This document shows positions 7,566-14,604 of a DNA stretch of 22,564 nt, one piece after another. The notes below the pieces were generated by a model. That model was not told the origin of the DNA, ran no database searches, and saw only the letters and a list, made by a program, of their open reading frames with translations. The DNA is from a virus. The stretch is from positions 1 to 22,564 of the IMG/VR virus record IMGVR_UViG_3300046367_000201. The stretch is one strand, 5' to 3'. The translations under genes were made by a program, and so were the position numbers. Position 1 is the stretch's first letter. The number at the start of each line of letters is the position of its first letter.

Positions 7566-7811
7566 TTGTATCAAATCTATTCAAAACCTAATTGCACTTA
7601 TTGTGACCAAGCTAAACTGCTACTCGGGGCAAATAACCTACAGTTCGAAGAACTTATAATTGATGTAGGACAGGATAAAGACCCAACTAAAACTTATGTT
7701 CAGGTCAGTCAACTTAAGGAACTGGTCCCAAATGCAAAATCAGTTCCACAGATCTTTAAAGATGGTATCTTAATTGGCGGGTTTACCGAGCTAAAAGAGT
7801 CATTACGATAA
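7566..7811 (+). CDS. nrdC: Glutaredoxin (NrdC-like electron donor for ribonucleotide reductase)
   Basis: 81 residues with the glutaredoxin fold signature: redox motif CTYC (Cys10, Cys13), SVPQIF with the conserved cis-Pro61, and a GG turn (71-72) before the last helix. It would reduce the C-terminal cysteines of NrdA after each turnover. The start is TTG: an AAGGAGA site lies just upstream, there is no in-frame ATG that keeps the active site, and the protein begins directly with the first beta strand (YQIYSK). It is placed after nrdA and nrdB and closed by an intrinsic terminator, consistent with one dNTP-synthesis transcription unit. T4 NrdC is a functional analogue; orthology is inferred. 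Confidence 0.92.
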   Translation: MYQIYSKPNCTYCDQAKLLLGANNLQFEELIIDVGQDKDPTKTYVQVSQLKELVPNAKSVPQIFKDGILIGGFTELKESLR

Positions 7812-7830
7812 CTGGTTTAGCTCTTCACTA

Positions 7831-7860
7831 AAAAGGCACCTAAGGTGCCTTTTGTTTTAT
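7831..7860 (+). terminator. Rho-independent terminator after the glutaredoxin gene
   Basis: AAAAGGCACC, loop TAA, GGTGCCTTTT forms a perfect 10-bp stem with a 3-base loop, followed by a T-rich tract (TGTTTTATGTTTTTT). It lies 19 bases after the stop. The A-rich left flank would also allow termination from the opposite strand. It separates the nucleotide-metabolism genes from the late virion block. Confidence 0.93.
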
Positions 7861-7941
7861 GTTTTTTGGTCAAGCAATAAATAAACCGAATTTGCGCCAT
7901 CTGTCCTAGCATACAGTTTAATTGATGATGGGCTAAACCAC

Positions 7942-7949
7942 TATAAATA
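7942..7949 (+). promoter_or_regulatory. T4-type late promoter (TATAAATA)
   Basis: An exact TATAAATA lies 33 bases before the ATG at 7975, followed by ATAGGAGA as ribosome site. The arrangement (box, ATC-containing spacer, AGGAGA) closely matches the late promoter before the endolysin. It is well placed to drive the run of virion genes downstream of the terminator. Confidence 0.85.
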
Positions 7950-7974
7950 AGAGTATCATAGGAGATTATTTGCA

Positions 7975-8217
7975 ATGGACGCACCAATACCATCAACTGT
8001 CTGGTTCCCAGGCTTAACAGATGATCAGCTCTCGGATGATCCCGTGCCTGTGACCACAAACGCACAATTCGTCTCCGATCAATGTAGTCATACCTATGAA
8101 TATCTCGACGGGCTATTAATATCTGATACTGCTTCTGATGGAGTTTCCAGTTGGAAAAAGACTTATACTTATTTTCAGGGGAATCTGATATCAGAATCTA
8201 AATGGGTGCAACAATGA
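7975..8217 (+). CDS. Small virion-type protein with a YD-like beta-hairpin module
   Basis: 80 residues. The N-terminal part (PIPSTVWFPGL) is Pro-rich. From about residue 40 it contains two paired strands, TYEYLDGLLISD and KKTYTYFQGNLISESKW, like a single YD/Rhs-type repeat. The same module, in the same C-terminal position, occurs in the protein at 9063-9419 (KVLSYTGDQLSQID and RKTFAYSGGVLSSITE). It is the first gene after the late promoter and overlaps the next by ATGA. A minor structural or fibre-associated role is inferred from context only. Confidence 0.75.
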   Translation: MDAPIPSTVWFPGLTDDQLSDDPVPVTTNAQFVSDQCSHTYEYLDGLLISDTASDGVSSWKKTYTYFQGNLISESKWVQQ

Positions 8218-8459
8218 GCGGATTGAGCCTATCTCAGCTAATAGCACATGGTTTTGCCAAGTTGAGCCCGCAGCAACGGGTTGCCGGAGCATTTGGGCCG
8301 CTAACTGTTAGATCAGATGGCGTTCTAATAAAGCCAGATGGTTCACAGATACAACTAGCATCAAATAGCATAAGCCAAGATCCAGGTAATTCAATACAGA
8401 TTGGCCAAGATGGTGGATTACTTGCAACAACAACTTGGGCAGATTCGCCCGAATGGTAA
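8214..8459 (+). CDS. Small virion-type protein
   Basis: 81 residues from the ATG at 8214, chosen over the in-frame ATG at 8202 because it gives an ATGA overlap with the preceding gene. The stretch ISQDPGNSIQIGQDGGLLAT (57-76) matches a motif that recurs in phage tail and baseplate-associated proteins (S-x-D-x-GN-x-ahx-hG-x-DGGL). It ends in SPEW; the next protein ends in TAAW, so both close on Trp. It is probably a minor structural protein translated with its neighbours; the exact role is unknown. Confidence 0.75.
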   Translation: MSGLSLSQLIAHGFAKLSPQQRVAGAFGPLTVRSDGVLIKPDGSQIQLASNSISQDPGNSIQIGQDGGLLATTTWADSPEW

Positions 8460-8488
8460 ATTTCTTAAACCTTAAAGGAAACTAAAAA

Positions 8489-9055
8489 ATGTCAACAACT
8501 GTTCTCCAACAATTTAAAGTCTCTGCTCTTCCTGGCACTCTAGTTGCCAATGCAGTCTATTATGTCTCAGTAGCAGGCAATCCATCATTGGTAGAGGTAT
8601 TTGTCGTTGACAATGCCGGTGTTGCTGCAAAGCACATCATCAACTCCACCGATGTGTCAGCAATGATCGCTGCTGCATTAGGCGCATCAAATCAGTTGTC
8701 AATTGTTGCTGATATTGCTGCTCGTGATGCTCTGGCCCCATCTGTTGCTACCTGGGCATATGTCATTAATGCAACCGGTGATACTTCTGTCGCCTCTGGT
8801 GGCGCGACCTACCTGTACAACCCAGCAAATACAACCTGGATTAAGTCCTCTGAAGCTGAATCCCTGGATGTAGTTTTGAACTGGGCCTCACTGCAAAACA
8901 AGCCAACCTCAAGCGTTGCTGATATTGATGATGCTGTTACCAAGCGTCATACTCATGCAAACAAAGCAGCTCTAGACCTGATCACTGAATCTGGTGGCAA
9001 CATGCTGTACAACGGCGCATTGCCTGTTGCTCGCTGGGAAACTGCTGCCTGGTAA
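8489..9055 (+). CDS. Virion structural / fibre-type protein
   Basis: 188 residues in three recognisable parts. Residues 9-50 carry an ALPGTLVANAVYYV module also found in the next gene. About 70-125 (VADIAARDAL, VINATGDTSVASGGATYLYN, TTWIKSSEAE) is a module common in phage fibres. About 130-170 (NWASLQNKPTSSVADIDDAV, then RHTHANKAALDLI) is a classic tail-fibre motif with an H-x-H pair. It ends in ALPVARWETAAW. It has a good AAAGGAAA ribosome site. Use of CTG for Leu is more frequent than in the neighbouring large genes, which hints at high expression. Probably a short fibre or decoration protein; its place in the virion is unknown. Confidence 0.82.
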   Translation: MSTTVLQQFKVSALPGTLVANAVYYVSVAGNPSLVEVFVVDNAGVAAKHIINSTDVSAMIAAALGASNQLSIVADIAARDALAPSVATWAYVINATGDTSVASGGATYLYNPANTTWIKSSEAESLDVVLNWASLQNKPTSSVADIDDAVTKRHTHANKAALDLITESGGNMLYNGALPVARWETAAW

Positions 9056-9062
9056 ATAACTA

Positions 9063-9419
9063 ATGAGCAATATCGCCCTTTACGCCAGGAAAGAAGTTGC
9101 AGCTTTGCCTGCAACTCTAATCGCTAACACCATTTATGCTGTTCGGCGTGGTACTGGCTTTGATCTGTATATTACAGATTCAAGTGGCCTTATTGCTCAT
9201 AAACTAAATAACAGTGATGATCCGTTAAAGTCGCCAGTTTTCACATATGTGAGTGGAAAAATAACTGGCATTTCATATGAAGACGGATCAACAAAAGTCT
9301 TATCATACACGGGGGATCAGTTATCACAGATTGATCTCCTTCGTAATGGTCTAACAACACGCAAAACGTTCGCCTATTCTGGCGGCGTTTTATCAAGTAT
9401 AACGGAGACTGTGCTTTGA
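9063..9419 (+). CDS. Small virion-type protein combining two shared modules
   Basis: 118 residues. The N-terminal module (VAALPATLIANTIYAV, then FDLYITDSSGLIAHKLN, residues about 12-50) repeats that of the preceding protein. The C-terminal module (about 70-118, with VLSYTGDQLSQID and RKTFAYSGGVLSS) repeats that of the protein at 7975-8217. The gene is thus a fusion of pieces seen in its neighbours. It starts seven bases after the previous stop with little ribosome site of its own, so translational coupling is likely. It overlaps the next gene by TTGA. Confidence 0.78.
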   Translation: MSNIALYARKEVAALPATLIANTIYAVRRGTGFDLYITDSSGLIAHKLNNSDDPLKSPVFTYVSGKITGISYEDGSTKVLSYTGDQLSQIDLLRNGLTTRKTFAYSGGVLSSITETVL

Positions 9420-9607
9420 CTACATTGAATGAACAGCTTGAATGTGCTTTTGAAGGCATTGGTGCTCAAGTGGGAAATTTAATTCGATGTTTGGTGAAAC
9501 AAGAAGTTGAATCACATTTGGCAAGAATCCAGCAATTACAGAGCATCCTTGACGGGAATGTTTGTACAACAACTATCAGTAATGATGGGGAGAATCCAAC
9601 TACCTAA
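9416..9607 (+). CDS. Small protein sharing its N-terminus with the next gene; TTG start
   Basis: 63 residues. The N-terminus TTLNEQLECAFEGIGAQVGN closely matches the start of the following protein (TTLNQTLECLIEGIGQQTGE), and the DNA is almost identical over the first codons. That match supports the TTG start at 9416, where the paralogue has ATG; the TTGA overlap and an upstream GGAGA fit too. After about residue 30 the proteins diverge: this one continues as a short helix with Cys50 and an acidic tail. It may be a truncated paralogue or a small partner of the long coiled-coil protein. Confidence 0.72.
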   Translation: MTTLNEQLECAFEGIGAQVGNLIRCLVKQEVESHLARIQQLQSILDGNVCTTTISNDGENPTT

Positions 9608-9636
9608 GTGTTGGAGTTTTTTAAGAAAGAAGAAAC

Positions 9637-10467
9637 ATGACTACATTGAATCAAACCCTTGAATGTCTGATCGAAGGTATTGGCCAGCAAACTGGCGAAG
9701 CTATCCGTACCGAGATTAATAACCTGTTGGGCATGCCCAATATTGACCTGACCGCACTGCAACAAGCTGTTGCTGCTATTCAAAGTCTTCTGGACAGCGA
9801 TCCTTCAACCGAAGGTTTCCAAACTGGCCAGAACATCATCACCCAGTTGGTTGCCCTTGGCAATCGCTTGGATGCTCTGGAAAATAGCACCGTTGTTGCC
9901 CAACTTCAAGTTCTAGTAAACAGCATTAACGTTGCTCTTGCTGCTGAAGTTACTGCTCGCCAAGAAGGCGATGCAGCCCTGCAAGCTGCTCTAGATGCAC
10001 TTTCTGCCCAGTATGACACACTGAGCCAGCAAGTTACCACCATCGTAAATGGTACTGGTGACGGCTGTGATTGCGTTGCAATCGCTGCTTCCATCAGCGC
10101 TCTGGAAAGCCAGATTGCTAACCTGACCGGTACTGATGCTGCTCAAGCTGCTCAGATCACCGCTCTGCAAGGCCAAGTTGCTACCCTGTCCGGCCAAGTT
10201 GCTGCTGCTGTAGCAGCCGCCGCTGCTGCTGAGGCAGCCGCTGCCGCCGCTCTTACTGTCGCTAATGGCGCTGCTGCTGGTGTTGCTACCCTGCAAACCG
10301 CTGTTGCCGCTTTGGACACTCGTGAAAATGAGCGTCACAATGGCCATGGTAACCGTCTGAATGGCCTCGAGTCATTCAAAGCCGGTATCGAAGCCATCGA
10401 TTGTACCGCCCTCCTAGCCAAGCACAGCATCGGTCTGTCTGCTGGCTTGGTTGGTTCTGGCTATTGA
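9637..10467 (+). CDS. Alanine-rich coiled-coil fibre protein
   Basis: 276 residues. After an N-terminal module shared with the previous gene (1-30), the protein is mostly heptad-like helix: about 37-55, 66-135 (with EVTARQEGDAALQAALDAL, a common phage fibre coiled-coil pattern) and 150-228. A CDC pair (144, 146) interrupts the coil. Residues 189-205 are almost all Ala. The C-terminus (236-276) is Gly-rich and non-helical, possibly a foldon or attachment tip. A trimeric rod such as a whisker or thin fibre is likely; similarity to T4 fibritin is architectural only. The DNA is visibly richer in G and C and in CTG Leu codons than the flanks. Confidence 0.82.
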   Translation: MTTLNQTLECLIEGIGQQTGEAIRTEINNLLGMPNIDLTALQQAVAAIQSLLDSDPSTEGFQTGQNIITQLVALGNRLDALENSTVVAQLQVLVNSINVALAAEVTARQEGDAALQAALDALSAQYDTLSQQVTTIVNGTGDGCDCVAIAASISALESQIANLTGTDAAQAAQITALQGQVATLSGQVAAAVAAAAAAEAAAAAALTVANGAAAGVATLQTAVAALDTRENERHNGHGNRLNGLESFKAGIEAIDCTALLAKHSIGLSAGLVGSGY

Positions 10468-10480
10468 TAGGTAAACGATA

Positions 10481-10663
10481 ATGATCGGTCCTATCTACTT
10501 GCCTAACACTGATGCTTACAAAGCACGGGTGATTATTTGTACTCAATGCGAGCACAGAAAAGAAAAGCAAGCGTTAGGACTGGTCATTCCGGTTTGCGGA
10601 CTCTGCAATTGCCCCATTAAAACTAAATGCGTTTCAGGGCCTTGCCCAAAGGCAAAATGGTAA
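10481..10663 (+). CDS. Cysteine-rich, zinc-ribbon-like small protein
   Basis: 60 residues with seven Cys: CTQC (20, 23), CGLCNC (39, 42, 44), Cys50 and Cys55, ending GPCPKAKW. The two CxxC knuckles suggest one bound zinc, with CPKxKW closing the fold. I recall similar small proteins beside fibre genes in other T4-type phages, but no function is known to me. It starts with AGGTAA upstream, 13 bases after the coiled-coil gene. Its stop overlaps the next start. Confidence 0.78.
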   Translation: MIGPIYLPNTDAYKARVIICTQCEHRKEKQALGLVIPVCGLCNCPIKTKCVSGPCPKAKW

Positions 10664-11265
10664 GTAAATTACAGATCCACGTTTTACAAAGTCGCCCAGA
10701 TGTCATGTCTGGTGCGACTTCTGTTATTGATCGCGCAGAAAGCGCTGGTTATTCGTATAAGATTATAGACAACACTGGCAAGTCTATTCTAAATGGTCGA
10801 AGAGTCGGGTATTTAGAATGTCAATCCGAATTTGTTTCATTTGTAGATGACGATGATGAAACTTTGTTAAGCAGTAAGAACGTCGAAGACATGATTGCTC
10901 TAAATAGTAATGCAGTGTTCACTAATAGCATTACTAAAACAGCTTTATCAGAAAGCATTCAAATTTCTACTGCATTCTCTGAGTGGAATTTAATGCTTGA
11001 AAAACGGGGTTATATTCGCCCGCATCAAACGATAGTTTATCAAACTGCATTTGCAGTTGAATTGTTTTTGCAAGCAGAAAAGTTGATTGTTAAGAATGGG
11101 TGGCATCCTAATAGCGTAGACCACGTTATGCGGTTATTGGTTTCAGCAACAGTAGGTTGGAAGTATTTTCCAGACCTGACTTATAAATGGAATAGGCATG
11201 CTGAAGGTGAACACGCAAAGCGGCTTAAACAAAACACCGAAATCAGACAGTTTTTTCTGAGGTAA
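10657..11265 (+). CDS. Glycosyltransferase-like protein (GT-A fold)
   Basis: 202 residues from the ATG at 10657. An in-frame ATG at 10627 is possible but lies deeper in the previous gene and lacks a ribosome site, whereas 10657 has AAAGG upstream. The N-terminus (QIHVLQSRPDVMSG) and especially FVSFVDDDDE (59-68) fit a GT-A nucleotide-sugar-binding domain with a metal-binding Asp cluster. The protein is shorter than most GT2 enzymes (about 250-300 residues), so it may be a minimal or specialised version. Sitting among fibre genes, it could glycosylate a virion protein or a host receptor; the substrate is not known. Confidence 0.72.
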   Translation: MVSKLQIHVLQSRPDVMSGATSVIDRAESAGYSYKIIDNTGKSILNGRRVGYLECQSEFVSFVDDDDETLLSSKNVEDMIALNSNAVFTNSITKTALSESIQISTAFSEWNLMLEKRGYIRPHQTIVYQTAFAVELFLQAEKLIVKNGWHPNSVDHVMRLLVSATVGWKYFPDLTYKWNRHAEGEHAKRLKQNTEIRQFFLR

Positions 11266-11269
11266 CTCT

Positions 11270-14200
11270 ATGGCAACTTTTACGATCACTACCCCAACCC
11301 TAATCACCGCGCTAACCGGTAAAACCGGTGGAGACACTTATAATATTCAAGGCGGTGGAGTCACAATTGACTGTGATAGTCGCTATGCACCGAATGCGAC
11401 CGCTTCAACTGGCCCGATAAACAACTTGACAGTAGATTCCGCCCTCGGCGGAAACTTCACAATAACAACAGAATTTACTAAGATCGTAGAATTCAACAAC
11501 GCGACTGGGACAGTCCCAGCTTATGGTTCGACAATTTCTCAGGGCACAGCATCTGGAGTTCTGCTCTGTATCATGCAGACTCGAATGGGCGGTGCAGTTT
11601 ATATTGCTGGTGATGCAATGCCAGCAACGGGATTTATGAAGTTACGAGTCACTTCTCCTGGATTTTCTACCGGTGCACTTACTGGTATTTCTGCTAGTGC
11701 TGTGAGCCCGGAAGTTCAAGGTTGGATTGTAGTCGTCGGCCAAGAAATCGGAGTTCACAACCACCCGAGACTTGGCACGATGCAAATGCGCGGGGATTGG
11801 ATTAATGTTGGGCAAACTAATGGAGTCGTTGGTCAATCAATTCAGTTACCACACTTCACGGCAGACGGTACGACTTATTATCCCGGCGTAGATGTAGAAA
11901 CTTCCCCAGGATCTGGGGAATATCAATTCTTCCCAAACGCAGGTTTACGTCATACCTCTGCAAACTGCTCAACTGATACCCGTTCAAGCTTTGTGTTTAT
12001 TAGCACTTCGGGCACTGCATTTTTTGGTACAGGTTCAGATTTGTCTGTCTGTGGCTATGTTCCGCCGGCAGGTTGCAACGTTCGTGTCCCGTCAATTAAT
12101 TTACAAAGTTGCACATCTGCAAACCGATCAGTGAACGTGGAGCCTTCTAGGAGTATTGGCAACCGTTACGAGTCGACTTTCACTAACGGCGGGCTAATGA
12201 ATGTATCTAAAGTTACAGGCGCTTGGTATTGGAACGTGGTTCAGCCTTATTCTGTTTATATTCGCGACTTACATACTTGCGATCAAATTGTCCTTGGTGA
12301 AGCTGCAACAGCGATGGACATTGATAATTTGCATATAGGTCTATCAACTGGAGCAACCACAAACTATGACGGCAACTCAATAGTTATTCAGCAGAGTTAT
12401 ACTGGTGGCACAGTTGGAACAATATCTTGGCTTCGGGCACAATCAACTGCAACCAGTGGTTACGCCGCTATTTTCGTGAACTGTTATGGTGGATGGACAT
12501 TTAATAAATTGCGAGGCGGTCATGTTGGTGCTGCTACCGCATTAAGTGGCGCAATTTATTTGAACACTAACGGGCCTACAACTGTTAATGAGCTGTGGAC
12601 CTTTACCAAGCGGGTTCTAATTCAGGCCGCAGATAATTGCAAAATAATTAAGCATGTTTACGCAGATAATTGCGTTGGTACCACTCCTACTACTTCTCAG
12701 TCTAGAGCGATAGAAACAGTCGGGCAGTGTAAAGTCGTTGATATAACTGATGTTCAGAATTGGCCAGGTGTTGCAAATTGCCATCCTTATTTGGCAATCA
12801 TGTTTTGCAACACTACGCAAAAAGCAACCTTGAGAAATTGCGGAACACCTAGTTCCCCATTTAGCGCCGGAACTGTAAACGTTATGGGATATATCTGGGA
12901 TGACGGTGGCAACAATGACATCATCAAGATTCAGCGCAATTGGGTTACAGCGTTGCGACTAGGTCTACATGGTGGCACTAACACGACCAAACGGTTTACA
13001 TCTGTCAACAATTATCAAGTAGATGCTTCAAAAACAATTGGGCCGCAACAGCTTGAATCCGTAGTCCATGGCAACCGGTTTAACTCAGGAGGTGTACCAA
13101 ACAGCTTCGCAGCAGTTTATGGAAATTGCATGTGGGACGGGTTTACTGGCGACACTACGACTAGGGCTGCACTCATATTAGTAGAGAAAACGTCTGCGAA
13201 CCCTGATGCTTATCAAATTACTAGCGGGACCCCAAAATTTAACGGTGCTGGCCGCTGCGTTTTTCAAAGCATTGGGGATCAAATTGAATGGACTTGGCCT
13301 TGGAAAATCCTTGGTTGGACTGGACTTACTTCTTTTGCTTCATCTGGTGCAAATACCGCAAACCACAGCTATGACTATGCATTAGATAAAGGTACTGGTT
13401 TTGGCGCATGGAAAACCATGTCTAATGCAAACTTAGCAGCAGAAACCGGTATTGACCCTGTTATTGGCTTAGGGCTAAAAATGCGAATTACTTGCACAAT
13501 TGCAAACGTAGGTAATAGAATTGATTCGCTTCGCATTGACGGTACAACCACATTGGCATTACAAAATGCAGCTTTATACCCACTTGATGTAGCATCCCTT
13601 ACATTGACTGGCTTAATCGCGGGTTCTTCTGTTGCAGTGTTTAGTGAAACACCAACACCGGGACAAGAACCATTGGTCACGTTGTTTAATTCTGGAACTT
13701 CTGCAACTTTGTCATATGTGTATGACAGCGCATTTGCTAACTGCACAGTTCGCATTCGTAAACCAGGATACGCAGTGATCGACTTGACTTATTCAAACAA
13801 TATTGAAACAACTATCCCGATTGCGCAGCAGCAAGTAGTTGACGGTTTTGGTGATGCAATTTATGGCAGAGGTTCAGGCGCATCATCTGGGTTTATTACC
13901 TTAGATGGACCAGCACTTCGGGTTGATGTCGGAAATTCACTCTGTGCTGCAGAAGACGTTTATACCGTAGTTGCTGATTGGCAAGCAAGTGCAATAGGTA
14001 TGTTGTATCCAGAAGCAATGAGATTTGACGGGCGTGATATGCTCCTAATGGGCTCATGGAGACTTAGACGTGCATTAGCTGCCTATACTAATGCGGGTAT
14101 TGATGCAGCAGTCGTGGTAAACGGTATTGTTACAGCGAGTCCCGATGATGAAGTCAATGGCTCTGTAGACATTCGTGCCAAAGCGGTTAGAACTTTCAAC

Positions 14201-14338
14201 ACTTCCGGGGGCAATTTGACACTTGCCGGAGTAGCTGCAGCTGTATGGGGATTTACACTTAGTACTGGAAACCCTGCAGAATCTGAATTGCTTGCAGCAA
14301 AGGCTGCAGCTAGCAATGCATTCGCTGTTAGCGCATAA
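11270..14338 (+). CDS. Large virion structural protein (fibre or spike type)
   Basis: 1022 residues, rich in Thr, Ser, Gly and Asn with few charges, typical of beta-structured virion proteins. Residues 151-225 (GWIVVVGQEIGVHNHPRLGT, MRGDWINVGQTNG, YYPGVDVETSPGSGEYQFFP) match a module I recall from structural proteins of large phages. The middle (about 250-620) has short irregular strand repeats suggesting a parallel beta-helix. About 795-860 looks like a beta-sandwich (FNSGTSATLSYVYD, VRIRKPGYAVIDL). The C-terminus is helical and Ala-rich (SELLAAKAAASNA). It starts after GAGG, four bases past the glycosyltransferase-like gene. No enzymatic motif seen. It is likely an external tail or host-contact component. 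Confidence 0.82.
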   Translation: MATFTITTPTLITALTGKTGGDTYNIQGGGVTIDCDSRYAPNATASTGPINNLTVDSALGGNFTITTEFTKIVEFNNATGTVPAYGSTISQGTASGVLLCIMQTRMGGAVYIAGDAMPATGFMKLRVTSPGFSTGALTGISASAVSPEVQGWIVVVGQEIGVHNHPRLGTMQMRGDWINVGQTNGVVGQSIQLPHFTADGTTYYPGVDVETSPGSGEYQFFPNAGLRHTSANCSTDTRSSFVFISTSGTAFFGTGSDLSVCGYVPPAGCNVRVPSINLQSCTSANRSVNVEPSRSIGNRYESTFTNGGLMNVSKVTGAWYWNVVQPYSVYIRDLHTCDQIVLGEAATAMDIDNLHIGLSTGATTNYDGNSIVIQQSYTGGTVGTISWLRAQSTATSGYAAIFVNCYGGWTFNKLRGGHVGAATALSGAIYLNTNGPTTVNELWTFTKRVLIQAADNCKIIKHVYADNCVGTTPTTSQSRAIETVGQCKVVDITDVQNWPGVANCHPYLAIMFCNTTQKATLRNCGTPSSPFSAGTVNVMGYIWDDGGNNDIIKIQRNWVTALRLGLHGGTNTTKRFTSVNNYQVDASKTIGPQQLESVVHGNRFNSGGVPNSFAAVYGNCMWDGFTGDTTTRAALILVEKTSANPDAYQITSGTPKFNGAGRCVFQSIGDQIEWTWPWKILGWTGLTSFASSGANTANHSYDYALDKGTGFGAWKTMSNANLAAETGIDPVIGLGLKMRITCTIANVGNRIDSLRIDGTTTLALQNAALYPLDVASLTLTGLIAGSSVAVFSETPTPGQEPLVTLFNSGTSATLSYVYDSAFANCTVRIRKPGYAVIDLTYSNNIETTIPIAQQQVVDGFGDAIYGRGSGASSGFITLDGPALRVDVGNSLCAAEDVYTVVADWQASAIGMLYPEAMRFDGRDMLLMGSWRLRRALAAYTNAGIDAAVVVNGIVTASPDDEVNGSVDIRAKAVRTFNTSGGNLTLAGVAAAVWGFTLSTGNPAESELLAAKAAASNAFAVSA

Positions 14339-14353
14339 TTAGGGCCGAAACTT

Positions 14354-14602
14354 ATGTTACCAATAAATGTTTTGATTAGGTGCATGAGTTTTGGCCAGCC
14401 GCTGGCTGAAGCATTTCCATTTGTATCGGTCGGAAGCACGCAATCTTATAACGCAGTGCAGATGGGGCCTACCGTCACAACTGATAATGATTTGGCTCCT
14501 TGGCCCGTCGTTCAGTTTGGGCCTACTGTAACTACAGACGACATTTTGGCTCCTTGGCCAATCATTTATTTTAATAACTGCGTAATGCAAGAAGGAGCAT
14601 AA
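14354..14602 (+). CDS. Small protein with an 18-residue tandem repeat
   Basis: 82 residues. After a hydrophobic N-terminus (MLPINVLIRCMSFG) it holds two copies of an 18-residue unit: GPTVTTDNDLAPWPVVQF (38-55) and GPTVTTDDILAPWPIIYF (56-73), 13 of 18 identical. Each unit would give two beta strands with a Pro-Trp-Pro turn, so a small beta-solenoid or fibre cap is plausible. The start has only a weak site (GGGCCG). It sits between a large spike-type gene and a structural gene. The broken locus at 21289-21392 has a similar MLP-x-N start, size and setting. Function unknown. Confidence 0.7.
   Translation: MLPINVLIRCMSFGQPLAEAFPFVSVGSTQSYNAVQMGPTVTTDNDLAPWPVVQFGPTVTTDDILAPWPIIYFNNCVMQEGA
14465..14572 (+). 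repeat. 54-base tandem direct repeat inside the 82-residue gene
   Basis: Two units, 14465-14518 and 14519-14572, each coding GPTVTTD-x-x-LAPWP-x-x-x-F. The nucleotide copies share long identical blocks such as TTGGCTCCTTGGCC and differ mostly at third positions, so this is an old in-frame duplication held by selection. Confidence 0.9.
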
Positions 14603-14604
14603 TC

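Noticed and set aside
9991-10347. Long reverse-strand open frame opposite the coiled-coil gene
   Set aside because: It mirrors the Ala/Gln-rich repeats of a convincing forward gene, is a Ser/Gly low-complexity translation, and has no convincing start context.
10627-10656. Upstream ATG for the glycosyltransferase-like gene
   Set aside because: It overlaps the previous gene by 37 bases, lacks a ribosome site and adds ten residues (MRFRALPKGK) that look like an out-of-frame read of the cysteine-rich gene.
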